A DNA stretch of 64,000 bases, taken from positions 3,968,001 to 4,032,000 of the forward strand of contig NC_079238.1 in the NCBI RefSeq assembly GCF_027921745.1, in the 5' to 3' direction. This document shows, one piece after another, positions 49,973-61,525 of this stretch. Source of the stretch: Schizosaccharomyces osmophilus. Taxonomy: Eukaryota > Ascomycota > Schizosaccharomycetes > Schizosaccharomycetales > Schizosaccharomycetaceae. The notes under the pieces were generated by a model, which was not told the DNA's origin, searched no databases, and worked only from the letters and a program-made list of their open reading frames with translations. Position 1 is the stretch's first letter, and the number at the start of each line of letters is the position of its first letter. A program made the translations under genes and the position numbers.

Positions 49973-52423
49973 TTACTGTGATGACTCATTGTGTGAAGTC
50001 TCTTCAGAAGACACAGAAGCGGATTCAGCCGATGCTGCTTTTTCAGCATTCTCTTTTGCTTCCATAGCGGCCTTTTCTTCAGCTGCAACCTTGTAGCCCA
50101 TCTCTACTTGCGCATCCCATACGGGATAATATACCCCAAGGTTTTCTTTTAAAGGAACGTCTGTATCAGCGTTTCCAGCAGGATCGTTATACACAAAAGG
50201 ATGGGGAGCGGCTCTCTCATAGTAAACAGGGCTGACTTTGTCAGAATTGTATTGGGATAAGGATTCCATATAGCTGTTGCATCTGAAATTCCAAGAACCT
50301 TTCAATTCAAGTGGCTGACATGATGATCGGGTCAAAGGAGTCATGAACGTAAAAGGGCTATAGAGGTAATAAACACCCACCATCAACACAATGAAGGCTG
50401 TTGTAATGAAAGAATAGATAGGACGGCGCTCCAGGACCACAACTCCAACGAATGACCAGCCCACACCAAGTGCCGCAATTCCAAAATACAAGGCTGGAAG
50501 ATAATGATACAAGAATACACGATCCGTTTCAAGAATATAAGGAGCCCAGTGAATTAACCAAGCGAGAGAAAATTTGCCAATATTGTATGAGTAATGGTAA
50601 ACATTAGGACCTCCATCTTTGTAACCCATATTCCATCTTGCAATGAAAAACAGCATTACCAACGCAAAGAAAAGAGTCAGAGACAACACACTGTACCAAA
50701 CAACGGGATTACCAAAGAAGTAAACCTGGAGACCCTGATCTGATAAAAATCTCAAAGGTCCTAACAAGAAAGGCCACGTCAAAGCATGACTTTCGAATTC
50801 ATGTCCATCTCCCATTTTTCGGTCCTTTAACCACATCAGCTTGTTTGCTTCTATGAATTTTTCAAAGAAACCCGGCTTTCTGTAAGTTATTTTTCTAGCA
50901 TCGGAAGGCATTGCATCGTGGAAATTTGATTCGATAACCCAAGTTGTACTTCGCTCGATACAATTTCTACAGCATGTAACCTCGCGATGGTCTTGCCCCC
51001 AATCAGGAAGACGGCGATGGGAAGTCATCAACTCGCAGTTAGTAAATACGTGTATCAATCTAAAATAAGTATTTAATGCCTCAACTGTGCCATTGGAGGA
51101 GGCATAACGAGAAGGACGGTCAAGTATTTGAACACGGTATAAATCATTTCCATCTCCTTCGAAACCAAAGCCACCGTAACCAGAAACTTCCAGCTGCCAA
51201 TCGTGATTACTCACAAGAGGTCTGTGATCGTGAGAATGCAAGGCTCTTCCTGTCATGATATGGCGAAGACGAACAATGCTGCCATCTTCCAACAATTCGA
51301 CATTTTCACGCTTGTTTTCATTAGGATTATCATGTTCGATGATCCAAAGAGCATTTTGATTAGGACGATCCGTCAATGAAATTATCTGTTGTTTAGTGCC
51401 TTCGGGATACACGAGTTCGTTCGAATGCAAATAACCGTGTTCAGGAATAGCATTACGAATTGTTACCAAAGAGCCGTACGCCACATCTGCATATTGCTCT
51501 TCAAACTTATTATTCTTTAATGCGTACTTATACTCAGGGGTCAAAAATGAATCGTAAGTACTAGACTTAACTGCTAATTCCGAATGAACAGTGAATATAG
51601 CGAGGTATGTAACCATGGGAATCCCTATAAGATAGAATACATAATTGAAACCATAACGAATGATACGGGTGATTGGCACACTGAGGTCACCAAGTAAATT
51701 CCAAAGATGGAATACCACTAAAGCTAATAACCATAAAAGTGTAAATACTCCTGAAAGCTTAGTGCTGATTACAAGGCCAAGACTAATACCGGTAGACAAA
51801 AGACTGAAGTGCCATTTTGTGGAAAAAGGGTGTTTTTGCTGGTTTTCATAGTACATCCAGCAGAAGGAGGTTAAACCCATAAAAAATAAGGTAGGAGTTT
51901 CAATCATAACATAGCGGCTCATTGTAATTAACCCGTTGTCGAAGATAGCAAAAACGGAAGCCATGAAAGCAGCGGATTTGGAGTTTGATGAAAGATACAC
52001 ATTACCATACATTAAAGGGATCAAAAGAGAGCCAAACCCAGCGACGATTAAACGAAGACTCCTCGCCGTTTCAATGGAAGGGAATTCCTGCCCTGTAGAA
52101 CCTACTCTTGTAAGATTAGGATCGGAATTAAAGAATGTTAGACCAAAACTAAGTAATAGCTTTCCAAGAGGAGGATAAACATCCAAAACAAATCTATTCG
52201 ATGCGTAATCAAGGGCATAATTTATGTATCTTAACTCTTCAAAAACCACCTTAGAAGGAATCATTAAGCGTTGAACTCGAATAGCGAATGCAACAACTGT
52301 GAGTAATATCACAATTCCAAAATCTCTAGATGTGAAGAACTTTCGAGGGCGAGAAAGCTCCACATCACGGACATTTCTTCTCTGCTTTTCGTTCTGCACA
52401 GCAGACGACGTCGACTTGCCCAT
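49973..52423 (-). CDS. ogm1: Protein O-mannosyltransferase Ogm1
   Basis: ER enzyme (PMT1 subfamily, GT39) that transfers mannose from dolichyl-phosphate-mannose to Ser/Thr of secretory proteins. The product is 816 aa with about 11 hydrophobic spans. The first luminal loop has FEELRYINYALDY and DVYPPLGKLLLS, family landmarks; the usual Asp-Glu pair is Glu-Glu here. The central luminal part (about 290-510) holds three MIR repeats with LHSH-type motifs (YLHSNE, ALHSHDHR, LRHIM). The conserved luminal-loop block is HAMTWP-like: SHALTWPFLLGP. The C-terminus is an Ala/Glu/Ser-rich cytosolic tail. ATG at 52423, no intron; S. pombe Ogm1 is about 893 aa. Confidence 0.94.
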   Translation of the reverse strand: MGKSTSSAVQNEKQRRNVRDVELSRPRKFFTSRDFGIVILLTVVAFAIRVQRLMIPSKVVFEELRYINYALDYASNRFVLDVYPPLGKLLLSFGLTFFNSDPNLTRVGSTGQEFPSIETARSLRLIVAGFGSLLIPLMYGNVYLSSNSKSAAFMASVFAIFDNGLITMSRYVMIETPTLFFMGLTSFCWMYYENQQKHPFSTKWHFSLLSTGISLGLVISTKLSGVFTLLWLLALVVFHLWNLLGDLSVPITRIIRYGFNYVFYLIGIPMVTYLAIFTVHSELAVKSSTYDSFLTPEYKYALKNNKFEEQYADVAYGSLVTIRNAIPEHGYLHSNELVYPEGTKQQIISLTDRPNQNALWIIEHDNPNENKRENVELLEDGSIVRLRHIMTGRALHSHDHRPLVSNHDWQLEVSGYGGFGFEGDGNDLYRVQILDRPSRYASSNGTVEALNTYFRLIHVFTNCELMTSHRRLPDWGQDHREVTCCRNCIERSTTWVIESNFHDAMPSDARKITYRKPGFFEKFIEANKLMWLKDRKMGDGHEFESHALTWPFLLGPLRFLSDQGLQVYFFGNPVVWYSVLSLTLFFALVMLFFIARWNMGYKDGGPNVYHYSYNIGKFSLAWLIHWAPYILETDRVFLYHYLPALYFGIAALGVGWSFVGVVVLERRPIYSFITTAFIVLMVGVYYLYSPFTFMTPLTRSSCQPLELKGSWNFRCNSYMESLSQYNSDKVSPVYYERAAPHPFVYNDPAGNADTDVPLKENLGVYYPVWDAQVEMGYKVAAEEKAAMEAKENAEKAASAESASVSSEETSHNESSQ

Positions 52424-52855
52424 TTTTATTCAGTACAGTCTTACCAACGCTGTTACCAAAATTACGAATATTCTTTTTGTTATTTATGCTAAGAAAAAGA
52501 ACAAACGTGCCATATAATACACTATGACAAAGACTTTAGCAAGTAAGTGTTTGTAGTACAAAGCTTACAAGTTTGAGTAAAAGCGTTACTTCCTATGGAC
52601 CAAGTAACATTTGATTGATACTTACAAGTGGTCGTAAAAAATGCAGAGTACTGTTTCAATATTTGTAGAGATTCATTATATTCATTTGTCAAAGGCATAA
52701 CTAAAAATGGGGTAGACATTCGGATTCATATCAAATTCCCGGTTCATTTTATTCTAAGCCGATATAATTCCTTCTTATTTTAAATTTTAACAGACACAAA
52801 AAATTCCGCCTTCCTATACCCTTTATTTTTGCTTCCTGTCTAAGTCTCCAGGTAG
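52424..52855. other. Intergenic: ogm1 promoter and crd1 3' end
   Basis: 432 AT-rich bases between minus-strand genes. Nothing beyond the expected promoter and terminator. Confidence 0.5.
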
Positions 52856-54952
52856 CTATTTTTTTGCCGAATTCAATATACGGAATGTGTTGCGACTGAA
52901 AATATAGGAAGCCCCGGATGCAATTGTTGTGCATCCAACTAGATAACTAAACTTGTGTTAACAATGAGATTCCTTAAATATTTTAGTACAATAGTGATTT
53001 TCACTTACAATAGTGGGGTTTTGGCGATTTCAATGTCTATCGGTAGTATCGGCTCAGTAATTAAAAGACCAAGCAACATCAATTGAAAAGCAGTATTCCA
53101 CTAACTTCATTAGTAACAGAACAATAGATCCAAAATACCTTGCTAATTGTCGTAGGCCGTAATTCAGCAGTCGGAAGGCTAAAATCAAAATATTGCCTCA
53201 CAGTTTTTGGAGATGGGAGAGTTAGGTATCGGAGAAAGCTGACCATGGACACAAGCAAAACATCTCTTCCAATTATTAAACCAGCTAGTAGTGCTGCAAA
53301 AGTTAATAATGAAGCGGTAAAACAAAAACATACCAGGCATTGAGTTTTGATATGCCAAACAAAGTGTCAAACATGTCATTAATGTCTTGTCAGCAAGAGG
53401 GTCCAAAACCGTACCAGCAACGCTCCGCATGTGAAACTTTCTAGCAAGATAGCCATCCACCAAATCGGTAAATCCAGCATACATAAACAAACAAGCAGCT
53501 GCTTTCGCGTAGTTGTTCACATAAAGAAACGCAATTAGTGGAGATGAGAAAAGCCTTGACAGGGTCAGCATGTTAGGCAATGTAAATACATTCTCACGAA
53601 TGGGCAATTGAAAGCCCTTTATTTCATTACGTTTTTCAGCTGTGGTTGGTGGTTTCGAAGAATTGTGAAAACCACGAATACCACCCATTGTCTTATCCAA
53701 TTTTGAACCAGGCATGTGTCGGGAAAGGGCCCATCGCATGCCTTCCCAAACATTTTTGGCAACATGCTTGGCAGGGTATTTGGGGCTGTTATCCGCACCC
53801 TGGAATATACCAGTACGAACCAAGATGCTAGTCCACCCATAGTCGTTGGCTCCGCGAATATCGCTTTCGGGATTATCACCAACCATAAAGATTTCTTTGG
53901 GGAAATTGGGGATACTCAAAGCCTTTCGCTTTGCTTCAAGGATATTGGTAGCATAATCGTAAGTAACTTTATGGGGCTTCCCATACTTAGTAAATTTCAT
54001 TTGCTTTCCAGTAAGCTCATTATAAATTTTTTCACAACAAGAAGCAAATGCACCTTGACCCAAACGAGGAAGTGGGTACTCATTTGGCCAAACCAAATCG
54101 GCACTAAAATGTTAGTAAAATAAACATAACGTCCGAAACCATCACACTAGGAATCTTTGTAAGCTTACTTTGAAAAATATATATCAGGTCCCTCTTCATT
54201 TGTTTCAGATATAGTACCTAGAATACCGTTCTTCGATTGAGCCATTTCCATAACAAGTTGCAAATCAAGTCCAAATCTCACTGGATCAACATAGGTAAAC
54301 ACGGCCTCAATGGGTTGATTCAAGTCAAAGTCACGAGCTTTTTTCAAATCGCTTTCTGTAAAAGAGGTAAAGGGCCAAAATGGAGAACCACGCTTAGCAA
54401 TTACATCAAGTTCATTGATGACACTTGGAAAGCCATACATCTCAGCTGTCTTCCGTACGCTGTCGTCGCTTCCTCCGAGAACGAGTATATGTTTGTACTT
54501 ATCTTTGAGATTTTTGAATGGGGTGTGCGACTGACAAAAGTCGACTTCCTTCAAGCTAATCTGCAAAAGCTTGGACAAGCGCTCGGCTCGTGTTGTTTCA
54601 TGCATTCCACCTCCATTCGTGAGTAGAATGAACGGAATTTTGTGCTCCTGAAGATAACGTAAGCTAAAAGGTAAGCACAAATATTACAATGATCTTGGCA
54701 TTTATAAAATATGCATACGTCTTAGTTCCTTCTGTCAAGCCTTTCCCTCCTCGAATTAGGACACCATCAATACTTCAAGGCGTTAGCTTTCTATCAATCA
54801 ATGGATACAAAATGTAATTACTCAAATGCGAAGGCTACATCAGCCACTCGATTTCCAGCAGTCGGCGCTTCTGTTGTTAAACGTCGAATAGCATGATGTT
54901 TCGCTTGATGGGCAGCAGCCTGCCAGTATCTATGATTAATAGCACGAAACAT
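52856..54952 (-). CDS. crd1: HAD hydrolase-cardiolipin synthase fusion Crd1
   Basis: Mitochondrial fusion protein. Seven exons: 54822..54952, 54719..54772, 54169..54663, 53334..54103, 53139..53293, 53009..53100 and 52856..52946. All introns are short with canonical signals and the phases agree, giving 595 aa. Residues 1-30 are a presequence (MFRAINHRYWQ, rich in Arg/His). The HAD-like hydrolase follows: FDIDGVLIRGGK near 43, FILLTNGGG, and FMVGDNPESDIRGAN near 290. From about 395 comes cardiolipin synthase: TLPNMLTLSRL and the CDP-alcohol phosphotransferase motif TDLVDGYLAR ... LDPLAD, then four hydrophobic spans. Synthase joins CDP-diacylglycerol to phosphatidylglycerol. The same fusion exists in S. 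pombe. Confidence 0.93.
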
Positions 54953-55419
54953 AAGAAGCAGACGGCAATTTATCCAATAAAAAAATTATTTTTCCAGACG
55001 ATTTACTCCAAAATTTTTTCAAAGTATGGAAATGGATGCGTCTGAAAAGGCCGTTCACGGGTATACATCAATTTACATGTATGATACTTAGTGAACTCAT
55101 TCATATATGTCAGTTAGAAGTTCTGCTAGTAAAATAAGCAGAATAGTGGAAACAAAAAAAAACATTACTTTTTGAAAAAGATTCTATATAGGAACATTGT
55201 TAGGCCTTACTAGTTCAATCAAATGCATGCATACAACATATACCAGTATGCCTAAACCATACACGATAAACGAAAATAGTATAATCAAATTATTTACATA
55301 TACGATACAAAGAGAGCAGGAAATGAAGTGAATTGGTGAAAAGGAGTGGGTAGTAATATACAAGCAATCGCTAAGCAATCATAAACTAAAAATACATTAT
55401 ATAAATCCTTTTCTATAGA
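54953..55419. other. Intergenic: crd1 promoter and sap114 3' end
   Basis: 467 AT-rich bases between minus-strand genes. No repeat or RNA gene recognised. Confidence 0.5.
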
Positions 55420-56844
55420 TCAACGACGTTTATTTGGAGGAGGAGCAGCACCAAACGAACTTTGTGTGGCTGCACGCTTCCTTCGCTCAACCTCTTCGGG
55501 AGTGATTTCAATGCCGTTGTGTACATCGAAAATATCAGTCCGGTTACTGACTAATCGTTTCATATTTGCAGCAACATCGACATTCTCCAAGTTCAATGTA
55601 GATCTTCGTGACTCTTCAACTTTACGTTGTTCACGCCAGCGGGGGTCTAGCAAGTGAACGCGCATATGTTCTCCCATTTCGCTTGCTGGAATCATTTCAC
55701 CGGTGAATGGACTACGCTCCATAGGTACATGGCGCTGGAATGCTTTAGGCACAGACTTAGTGGGCTTTGAAACACGGATGGGTGCGTGAGCAGCTGCACC
55801 CATAGGCGAAGGCTGTGTTGCAGGTGAAGGGGATGTTTCTGCGGATGTTCTTTGTGAAGGTAGTGAAGAAGGCATTGCGACACCAAATTCGGCTTTGGCG
55901 GGTGCATTCAAAGGTTCCCAAGCAGCTGAAGTGGGGGGAGCTTCTTCAATGGAGTAATTCATATCGGGCATAGTGAACATTGCTGACTTTTGTTCTAACG
56001 TAGCGGTTTGCAAATCAGCCAAATTTGTCGGTTTGGGAAGTTTTGTTGATTCATCTGCTTCGGTGAACTGGATGACCTCAACCACGGCGAAATCGTTCCA
56101 GTCAATCTGTGCATATTCAATCTTTTCCCTCTCTTGTTCTTCTTTACGCTTTACCTTTTGGGTTTCTTGATATTTCTGCCACTCAACTCTGGGCTGTATT
56201 CGTGAAAGAACGCTATAGGGATCCTGGATATTTTGACGAAGCAAAGGTTCAAAAGGTGGAAGAGTATTTTTTACTAAAGAGGCATATTGTTGTACTATAC
56301 GCGTAAAGTAAGGATAAAGAGCATGATTATGGTGCAAAAAATCAAATTGTGTATTTCCCCATTCTTTTTGTGAAAGTTCAGCAATGAAGGTACGCCCTCG
56401 GATTGCTGCGTAGCGAGCTGTGAGTCGGAGTACGTTTAAGTCCTGCGCTGATACGGAAGGCAAGGGTTCTGAAAACAAATACGGAGGAGGTGCGGGAGGA
56501 GCACTTTCGATGTTTTTTGTGATAGGGCGCGCCAAGTTTGCTGCTCCTTGTCCAACCCCGGTAGTCGCTTTTAGTTTTCCTTGTCTAGCTTCTTGAAGTT
56601 TGTGTTGATAGTACCTGTAGTAAGGATCGTCCACTTGTAAAAAAGAAAATTTTGGATTTTTTATCTCATTTTGGCGAATCTTTTCTTCAAACGCTGGGCC
56701 ATTTCTAGCGACGTAACCGGCGGACTTGTCAATGATCTCTCGGATTTCTGGGGGAGGAAGAATTACATTGGTAGGAAGACCCAAGACGCCGTCTTTCTGG
56801 ATACCATTTAGATCAGATGGAGGTGTACCAGCAGTGGAAGTCAT
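55420..56844 (-). CDS. sap114: SF3a subunit Sap114 (SURP protein)
   Basis: Homologue of human SF3A1 and yeast Prp21, part of the U2 snRNP. The 474-aa product has two SURP modules: residues about 28-80 (IIDKSAGYVARNG ... FSFLQVDDPYYRYY) and 130-185 (LTARYAAIRGRTF ... FDFLHHNHALYPYF). A conserved charged block (VLSRIQPRVEWQKYQ, KIEYAQIDWNDFAVVEVIQF) follows, then Pro/Ala/Ser-rich linker and the SF3A1 motif SPFTGEMIPASEMGEHMRVH with LLDPRW. It ends in PPNKRR and lacks the C-terminal ubiquitin-like domain of animal SF3A1. The ATG at 56844 is used; the extension starts at GTG. Confidence 0.95.
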   Translation of the reverse strand: MTSTAGTPPSDLNGIQKDGVLGLPTNVILPPPEIREIIDKSAGYVARNGPAFEEKIRQNEIKNPKFSFLQVDDPYYRYYQHKLQEARQGKLKATTGVGQGAANLARPITKNIESAPPAPPPYLFSEPLPSVSAQDLNVLRLTARYAAIRGRTFIAELSQKEWGNTQFDFLHHNHALYPYFTRIVQQYASLVKNTLPPFEPLLRQNIQDPYSVLSRIQPRVEWQKYQETQKVKRKEEQEREKIEYAQIDWNDFAVVEVIQFTEADESTKLPKPTNLADLQTATLEQKSAMFTMPDMNYSIEEAPPTSAAWEPLNAPAKAEFGVAMPSSLPSQRTSAETSPSPATQPSPMGAAAHAPIRVSKPTKSVPKAFQRHVPMERSPFTGEMIPASEMGEHMRVHLLDPRWREQRKVEESRRSTLNLENVDVAANMKRLVSNRTDIFDVHNGIEITPEEVERRKRAATQSSFGAAPPPNKRR

Positions 56845-57240
56845 CGCCACGACGATAATGGTAGATTTCGGGGTTTTTTTATAAATGAAAAAAGATAAGC
56901 CGAACCCAAGCCCAAAAAAACTTTTATAACCTAAAAAAACCTTTTAAAAAACAAATAAAATGAATGGTTCACGAACAGTGCTGTTTTAAGAAGCGAGTGG
57001 ACGCGTGGTAATAGGAAGTTCGTTGAATGTCCAAGGTTAGAGGCATCACGACACTAGAAATTTGTTTTTGTAAGAGATAAAAGGTTACAAGAAAATGAAA
57101 AGGAAACATATTGAAATATTTCTTGCACACAAAATATTGGAAGAAAAGTTTCAACCCTTTTTTTGTGAAGTGCCAATACCTCTTGTTTTTTACAAAACAC
57201 CCGTTGGTTTACATAAACTCCCCAAAGAGCGTTTTTTAAC
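56845..57240. other. Divergent promoter region (sap114/ept1)
   Basis: 396 AT-rich bases with A runs. Frames on the minus strand here have no recognisable content. Confidence 0.5.
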
Positions 57241-58449
57241 ATGCATTTAAATAGACAACAGTTGAAGAGTCTTCATAATTATCAATACGTGGGTGTTGAT
57301 AATTCTTTATTATCTCGACATGTTTTGAAGCCGTACTGGTGGAACCAGTTGCTCAAAGTGATCCCAATGTGGATGGCGTATGTTGGAATGTGTGTAGAAA
57401 CGCGAAGCTAACGTCTTGAGTATAGCCCTAATCTGATTACCTTGACGGGATTGGGATTTGTCACCGTGAATGTCATAACCATGCTTGTGTACAAGTATGG
57501 ATACGGAATGGAAGGGTACCCTGGCTGGGTGTATGCGTCTTGGGCTGTGGGGTTGTTTTTGTATCAAAGTTTTGATGCAATTGATGGATCGCAGGCGCGT
57601 CGTACCAACAGTTCCTCTCCACTTGGGCAACTGTTTGACCATGGTGTGGATGCCATCAACACGAGTTTGGAAGTTTGGCTGACCACAGAGTTATTTCAGC
57701 TGAGCATTCCCTTGGCCATCATTACTCAATGTGCTAGCTTGTTATACTTTTATGCTTCTACGTGGGAGGAATACCACACGGGCGTCCTGTATCTGTCTTA
57801 CTTCTCTGGTCCCGTGGAAGGCATCTTGATGGTTTGTGTATTGTTTGGTATGACTTCCTATACCGGCAGTGTATTTTGGACTAAACTTCATCCCACCCCC
57901 GAGTCTTTTGGAACCCTTCGTTCTATAATTCCTTATTACACCTATGGCTCTTGTATGTTTAACCTTATGGGGGTTGGTTTGTTTTTGAATATATACCAAA
58001 GTATTCGGAATACAACGCGTACTTTGAAAGAGCAAAAGAAGTGCGTTTGCAAGGGCTTGTTTGGACTTTCTCCCTATCTTGCACAGTGGGCCGCCGTCTT
58101 TTTGCTTTATGCCAAATATCCCAACTTTTTTGAGGAACAGTTTATCGCAATTTATTTATTAAATGCCATACTATTGGCCTATTCTGTTGGTATCGTTATT
58201 GTCTCCCATGTGACCGAATCTTCCTTCCCTTACTGGAATGTTTTGATTTTGCCTTTCATGGTGAACGCTCTGGATGCCTATACGTTTGGAATCCTCGAGG
58301 GCCATCAAAAGGAATACTTGTTTGCGTATTTCGGTTTTGGTCTAGGGATCTATGGGAACTTTGTTGCCCATGTAATATCATCCATCACCGAAGAGTATGG
58401 CATTTCCTGCCTACGCCTTCGCCCCAAACCAGATGAAAAGAAAAACTAA
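57241..58449 (+). CDS. ept1: Choline/ethanolamine phosphotransferase Ept1
   Basis: ER membrane enzyme of the Kennedy pathway that transfers phosphocholine or phosphoethanolamine from CDP to diacylglycerol. Exons 57241..57377 and 57426..58449; the 48-base intron (donor GTATGT, branch GCTAAC, acceptor TATAG) joins WMAPNLITLTG, the family start of the first span. The product is 386 aa, the remembered S. pombe length. The CDP-alcohol phosphotransferase motif DAIDGSQARR ... GQLFDHGVD lies at about residues 94-120. Seven to eight hydrophobic spans follow, and it ends in a Lys-rich tail (DEKKN). Confidence 0.95.
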
Positions 58450-59486
58450 ACGAAGCAAAACTAAACAGTTCGATCTTTCATCCTTCCTAGAAGCCGCAAA
58501 ACCCATTTTCGGTTGCTTTCTATCTTAAACCTTTCTTTTCTCGTTTGTTCGAGGTTTGATGGTACGGTCAATATGATATTCTATTAAATCTTTCCTTGAA
58601 GGGGCCATCACTTTCGTCTACAACTTTAGGGTAAGTAGTAGGTAAAGGCATTAATAATATGAACCTCTATGTTTGCAGCGAACCTGTTGTTGAATGTTGT
58701 TGAAATATCTTGCACAAGGAAGGCTGAGTTGTTCCCAATGACTACATTTTTACCTTTTGTTTACATGTCAGTTACGCGCAAAAGAACCCGAAATTAGAGT
58801 TCAGGGTTGGGGCTTGCACTGAATAGATTTGCAAGAATTTAGGAGATGGGAAGGACCCTTTAAAGTTAAATTTGCGGAGAAAATTATAAGCTTCTAAGAT
58901 TTTCTCTATTTTCCATGTACAGGGTTTACGTTTGACATATAAGGGTCGCCAAATATTTTACAGTTTAACCTAACGGGCTCTTCTACTGAAGACTTTATTC
59001 TTTACGCTTTCCCTTATACAGGAGGAACCTAAAACTTCGAAATCGGGTTGGAAACAGGACCTGGCATTGGTTTTATGACCCTCCAGAATGCAAACACTAT
59101 TCTGTTCGAGTTTTTATTCGCATTTCTACTCGTTTTACTTCATATAGAAACGGCTTTTATTTGCTAGGAAGATTATTACATGGTTGCATCATTCACTTTG
59201 ACCGGAAATAAGCTTCGAATAAAACCCAGAAAATCATTACATAATCGATGAGTAGGTCAGGCTGTTTTTTTCTATATAAACAGACCGATTCTTCACTTAT
59301 TCACCATTAAAAACTCTCAACAACGATTTACTAGTGCGCGCTTTCTTCACCGAAAATTTTCACCTCAAAAAAAAAACCCTAAAAATTCTTTTCTTCTTAT
59401 TTCTCCTATCTTTTTGGACACCTATCACTTTCTTTTCTAGATCTACTTTTCATTTATTAATTTTGGAAAAATAACTATTTAAAAAC
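58450..59486. other. 1.0-kb promoter region of dak1
   Basis: Upstream of dak1 with a TATA-like TATATAAA at 59273..59280, a T/C-rich leader from about 59340, and a forkhead core TGTTTAC near 58757. A size above most gaps fits a regulated gene. No further gene or RNA was recognised. Confidence 0.55.
59273..59280 (+). promoter_or_regulatory. TATA box of dak1
   Basis: TATATAAA about 207 bases upstream of the dak1 ATG, inside an otherwise C/T-rich leader. Position is compatible with the long leaders seen in fission yeast. Not experimentally supported. Confidence 0.5.
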
Positions 59487-61229
59487 ATGGACAAACACTT
59501 TATTAACGACCCTGATGTCTTGGTCAAAGGCGCTCTTAAATCCTTGACTTCATTAAACAAGACCCTTACTGTTCATGAGGAGGGAAAATTTATTTACTAC
59601 CACGAATATAATAAGAAAAATGTCAGTGTTATATCAGGCGGTGGTGCAGGGCACGAACCCACTCACTCCTCGTTTGTTGGCAAGGGGATGCTAAGTGCTA
59701 CAATCTGTGGCTCTATTTTTGCTTCCCCTTCTTCTAAACAAATTAATGCCGGTATTAAGCAAGTCAAGTCGGATGCTGGTACTTTGGTGATTTGCAAAAA
59801 TTATACGGGCGATGTCCTTCATTTTGCTATGGCTGTGGAAAAAGAAAGAGCCGCTGGAAGACAGGCTGAATTGGTCGCCGTGGGCGATGATGTCTCTGTT
59901 GGCCGTGCCAAGAGTGGTAAGGTCGGTCGTCGTGGTCTCGCCGGTACCGTTCTCGTTCACAAATTGGCCGGTGCCGCTGCTTGCCATGGTATTGCTTTGG
60001 AAGGCCTTGTAAAACTTTGCCGTGCTGCCAATGATAACATGGTCAGTATTAACGCTTCTTTGGCACATGTCCATGTTCCCGGACAAGGTGCTCGTTCCGA
60101 AGATGAATGCATGGCTCACGACGAAATGGAGCTCGGTATGGGTATCCACAACGAACCCGGTTGCCGTCGCATCTCCCCTATTCCCTCTATTGATGAACTT
60201 GTATCTGAAATGCTAAAGCAACTCTTGGACCAATCGGATAAGGATCGTGCTTATGTGAATATCAACAGTGAGGATGAGGTGGTGTTAGTCATGAATAACC
60301 TTGGTGGTTTGTCCTTGCTTGAATTCAGTGCTGTTTCTAGTAAAGTCGAGGAAGCCCTTGCCGAACAGTATTCCATTCATCCAGTCCGTGTCTATGCCGG
60401 TACCTTCACCACCAGTTTGAACGGTCTTGGTTTTGGTATCACCTTGTTCCGTACCACCGACCTTGTAAACATTAATGGTAAGGATATTTCCTTCATCGAT
60501 TTGCTAGATGAACCTGTTGAGGCTATTGGCTGGCCTTACTGCCAACCTGCAAACAGAAACTCCAAGAACAAGATTGGCAACATCAGCATTCAAGAAGCTC
60601 ATGCCGATATTCATTCTCCTGTCAAAATCAACAAAGAAGCTGTTCGCAGGATTATTCTTACCGCCATGCAAAATGTAATTGATGCGGAACCCGAGATTAC
60701 CAAGTTTGATACAATTGCGGGTGACGGTGATTGCGGTACCACATTGAAGCGGGGTGCTGAAGGTGTCGCTGACTTTGTCAAATCTGACAAATTCTGCGAT
60801 GACCCAATTCGTCTAGTTCGCGATATTGCCGACGTCATTGAAGACAATATGGACGGTACCTCTGGTGCTTTGTATGCCATCTTTTTCCATGGTTTCGCCA
60901 AGGGCGTGAAGGATCATCTACAGGAAAAGAAGGATGTTTCCACCAAGATGTGGTCCAGCGCCCTGAATGCTGCTTTGAATACTCTCTTCAAGTATACTCC
61001 TGCTCGCCCTGGTGATCGTACTATGTGCGATGCTCTTGTTCCATTTGTCGAAAAGTTCGTCGAAACCGACAACATCCATGCTGCTGTTAAGACTGCTCGC
61101 GAGGGTGCTGAAAGTACTGCATACTTGCAAGCTAAGCTCGGTCGTGCTGTTTATGTTGGTGGAGATGTGAAGGTTCCCGATGCCGGTGCTCTTGGTGTTG
61201 CTGCTATCGTAGAAGGTTTCGCCAAGTAG
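59487..61229 (+). CDS. dak1: Dihydroxyacetone kinase Dak1
   Basis: ATP-dependent kinase that makes dihydroxyacetone phosphate in glycerol use. The 580-aa product is a two-domain single-chain enzyme. The DhaK domain (about 1-335) has [10 protein letters not shown] and [17 protein letters not shown], with the covalent substrate His in GMGIHNEPG near residue 222. The DhaL nucleotide-binding domain (about 385-578) has the Mg-binding Asp motif [15 protein letters not shown] and [11 protein letters not shown], then [11 protein letters not shown]. Codons are optimal-biased (GGT, GCC, AAG), so high expression is likely. ATG at 59487, no intron. Confidence 0.96.
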   Translation: MDKHFINDPDVLVKGALKSLTSLNKTLTVHEEGKFIYYHEYNKKNVSVISGGGAGHEPTHSSFVGKGMLSATICGSIFASPSSKQINAGIKQVKSDAGTLVICKNYTGDVLHFAMAVEKERAAGRQAELVAVGDDVSVGRAKSGKVGRRGLAGTVLVHKLAGAAACHGIALEGLVKLCRAANDNMVSINASLAHVHVPGQGARSEDECMAHDEMELGMGIHNEPGCRRISPIPSIDELVSEMLKQLLDQSDKDRAYVNINSEDEVVLVMNNLGGLSLLEFSAVSSKVEEALAEQYSIHPVRVYAGTFTTSLNGLGFGITLFRTTDLVNINGKDISFIDLLDEPVEAIGWPYCQPANRNSKNKIGNISIQEAHADIHSPVKINKEAVRRIILTAMQNVIDAEPEITKFDTIAGDGDCGTTLKRGAEGVADFVKSDKFCDDPIRLVRDIADVIEDNMDGTSGALYAIFFHGFAKGVKDHLQEKKDVSTKMWSSALNAALNTLFKYTPARPGDRTMCDALVPFVEKFVETDNIHAAVKTAREGAESTAYLQAKLGRAVYVGGDVKVPDAGALGVAAIVEGFAK

Positions 61230-61525
61230 ACACGCATTATTTATAACCCTTATATTTGTTGTATTATTATTATTAGAAGAACATATATATCTAGTTTTAT
61301 CTGATTCTAGTTTTATGTAGACACCGCAATACGTTATATACTTACTACCAATGAAATGCTTATTATATAGAAATTATTATTTCCATACTTGGATTGTCTT
61401 TTACTGTAATTGCAGATTCGTAACATCGTAACACAAAAAGAATAGAATGAATTTGTATTCATCGTCATATTATTTTACTGTACAAGGTAAGGTATCTTAT
61501 GTTGTTCGGAATTTTAATAAAGGGG

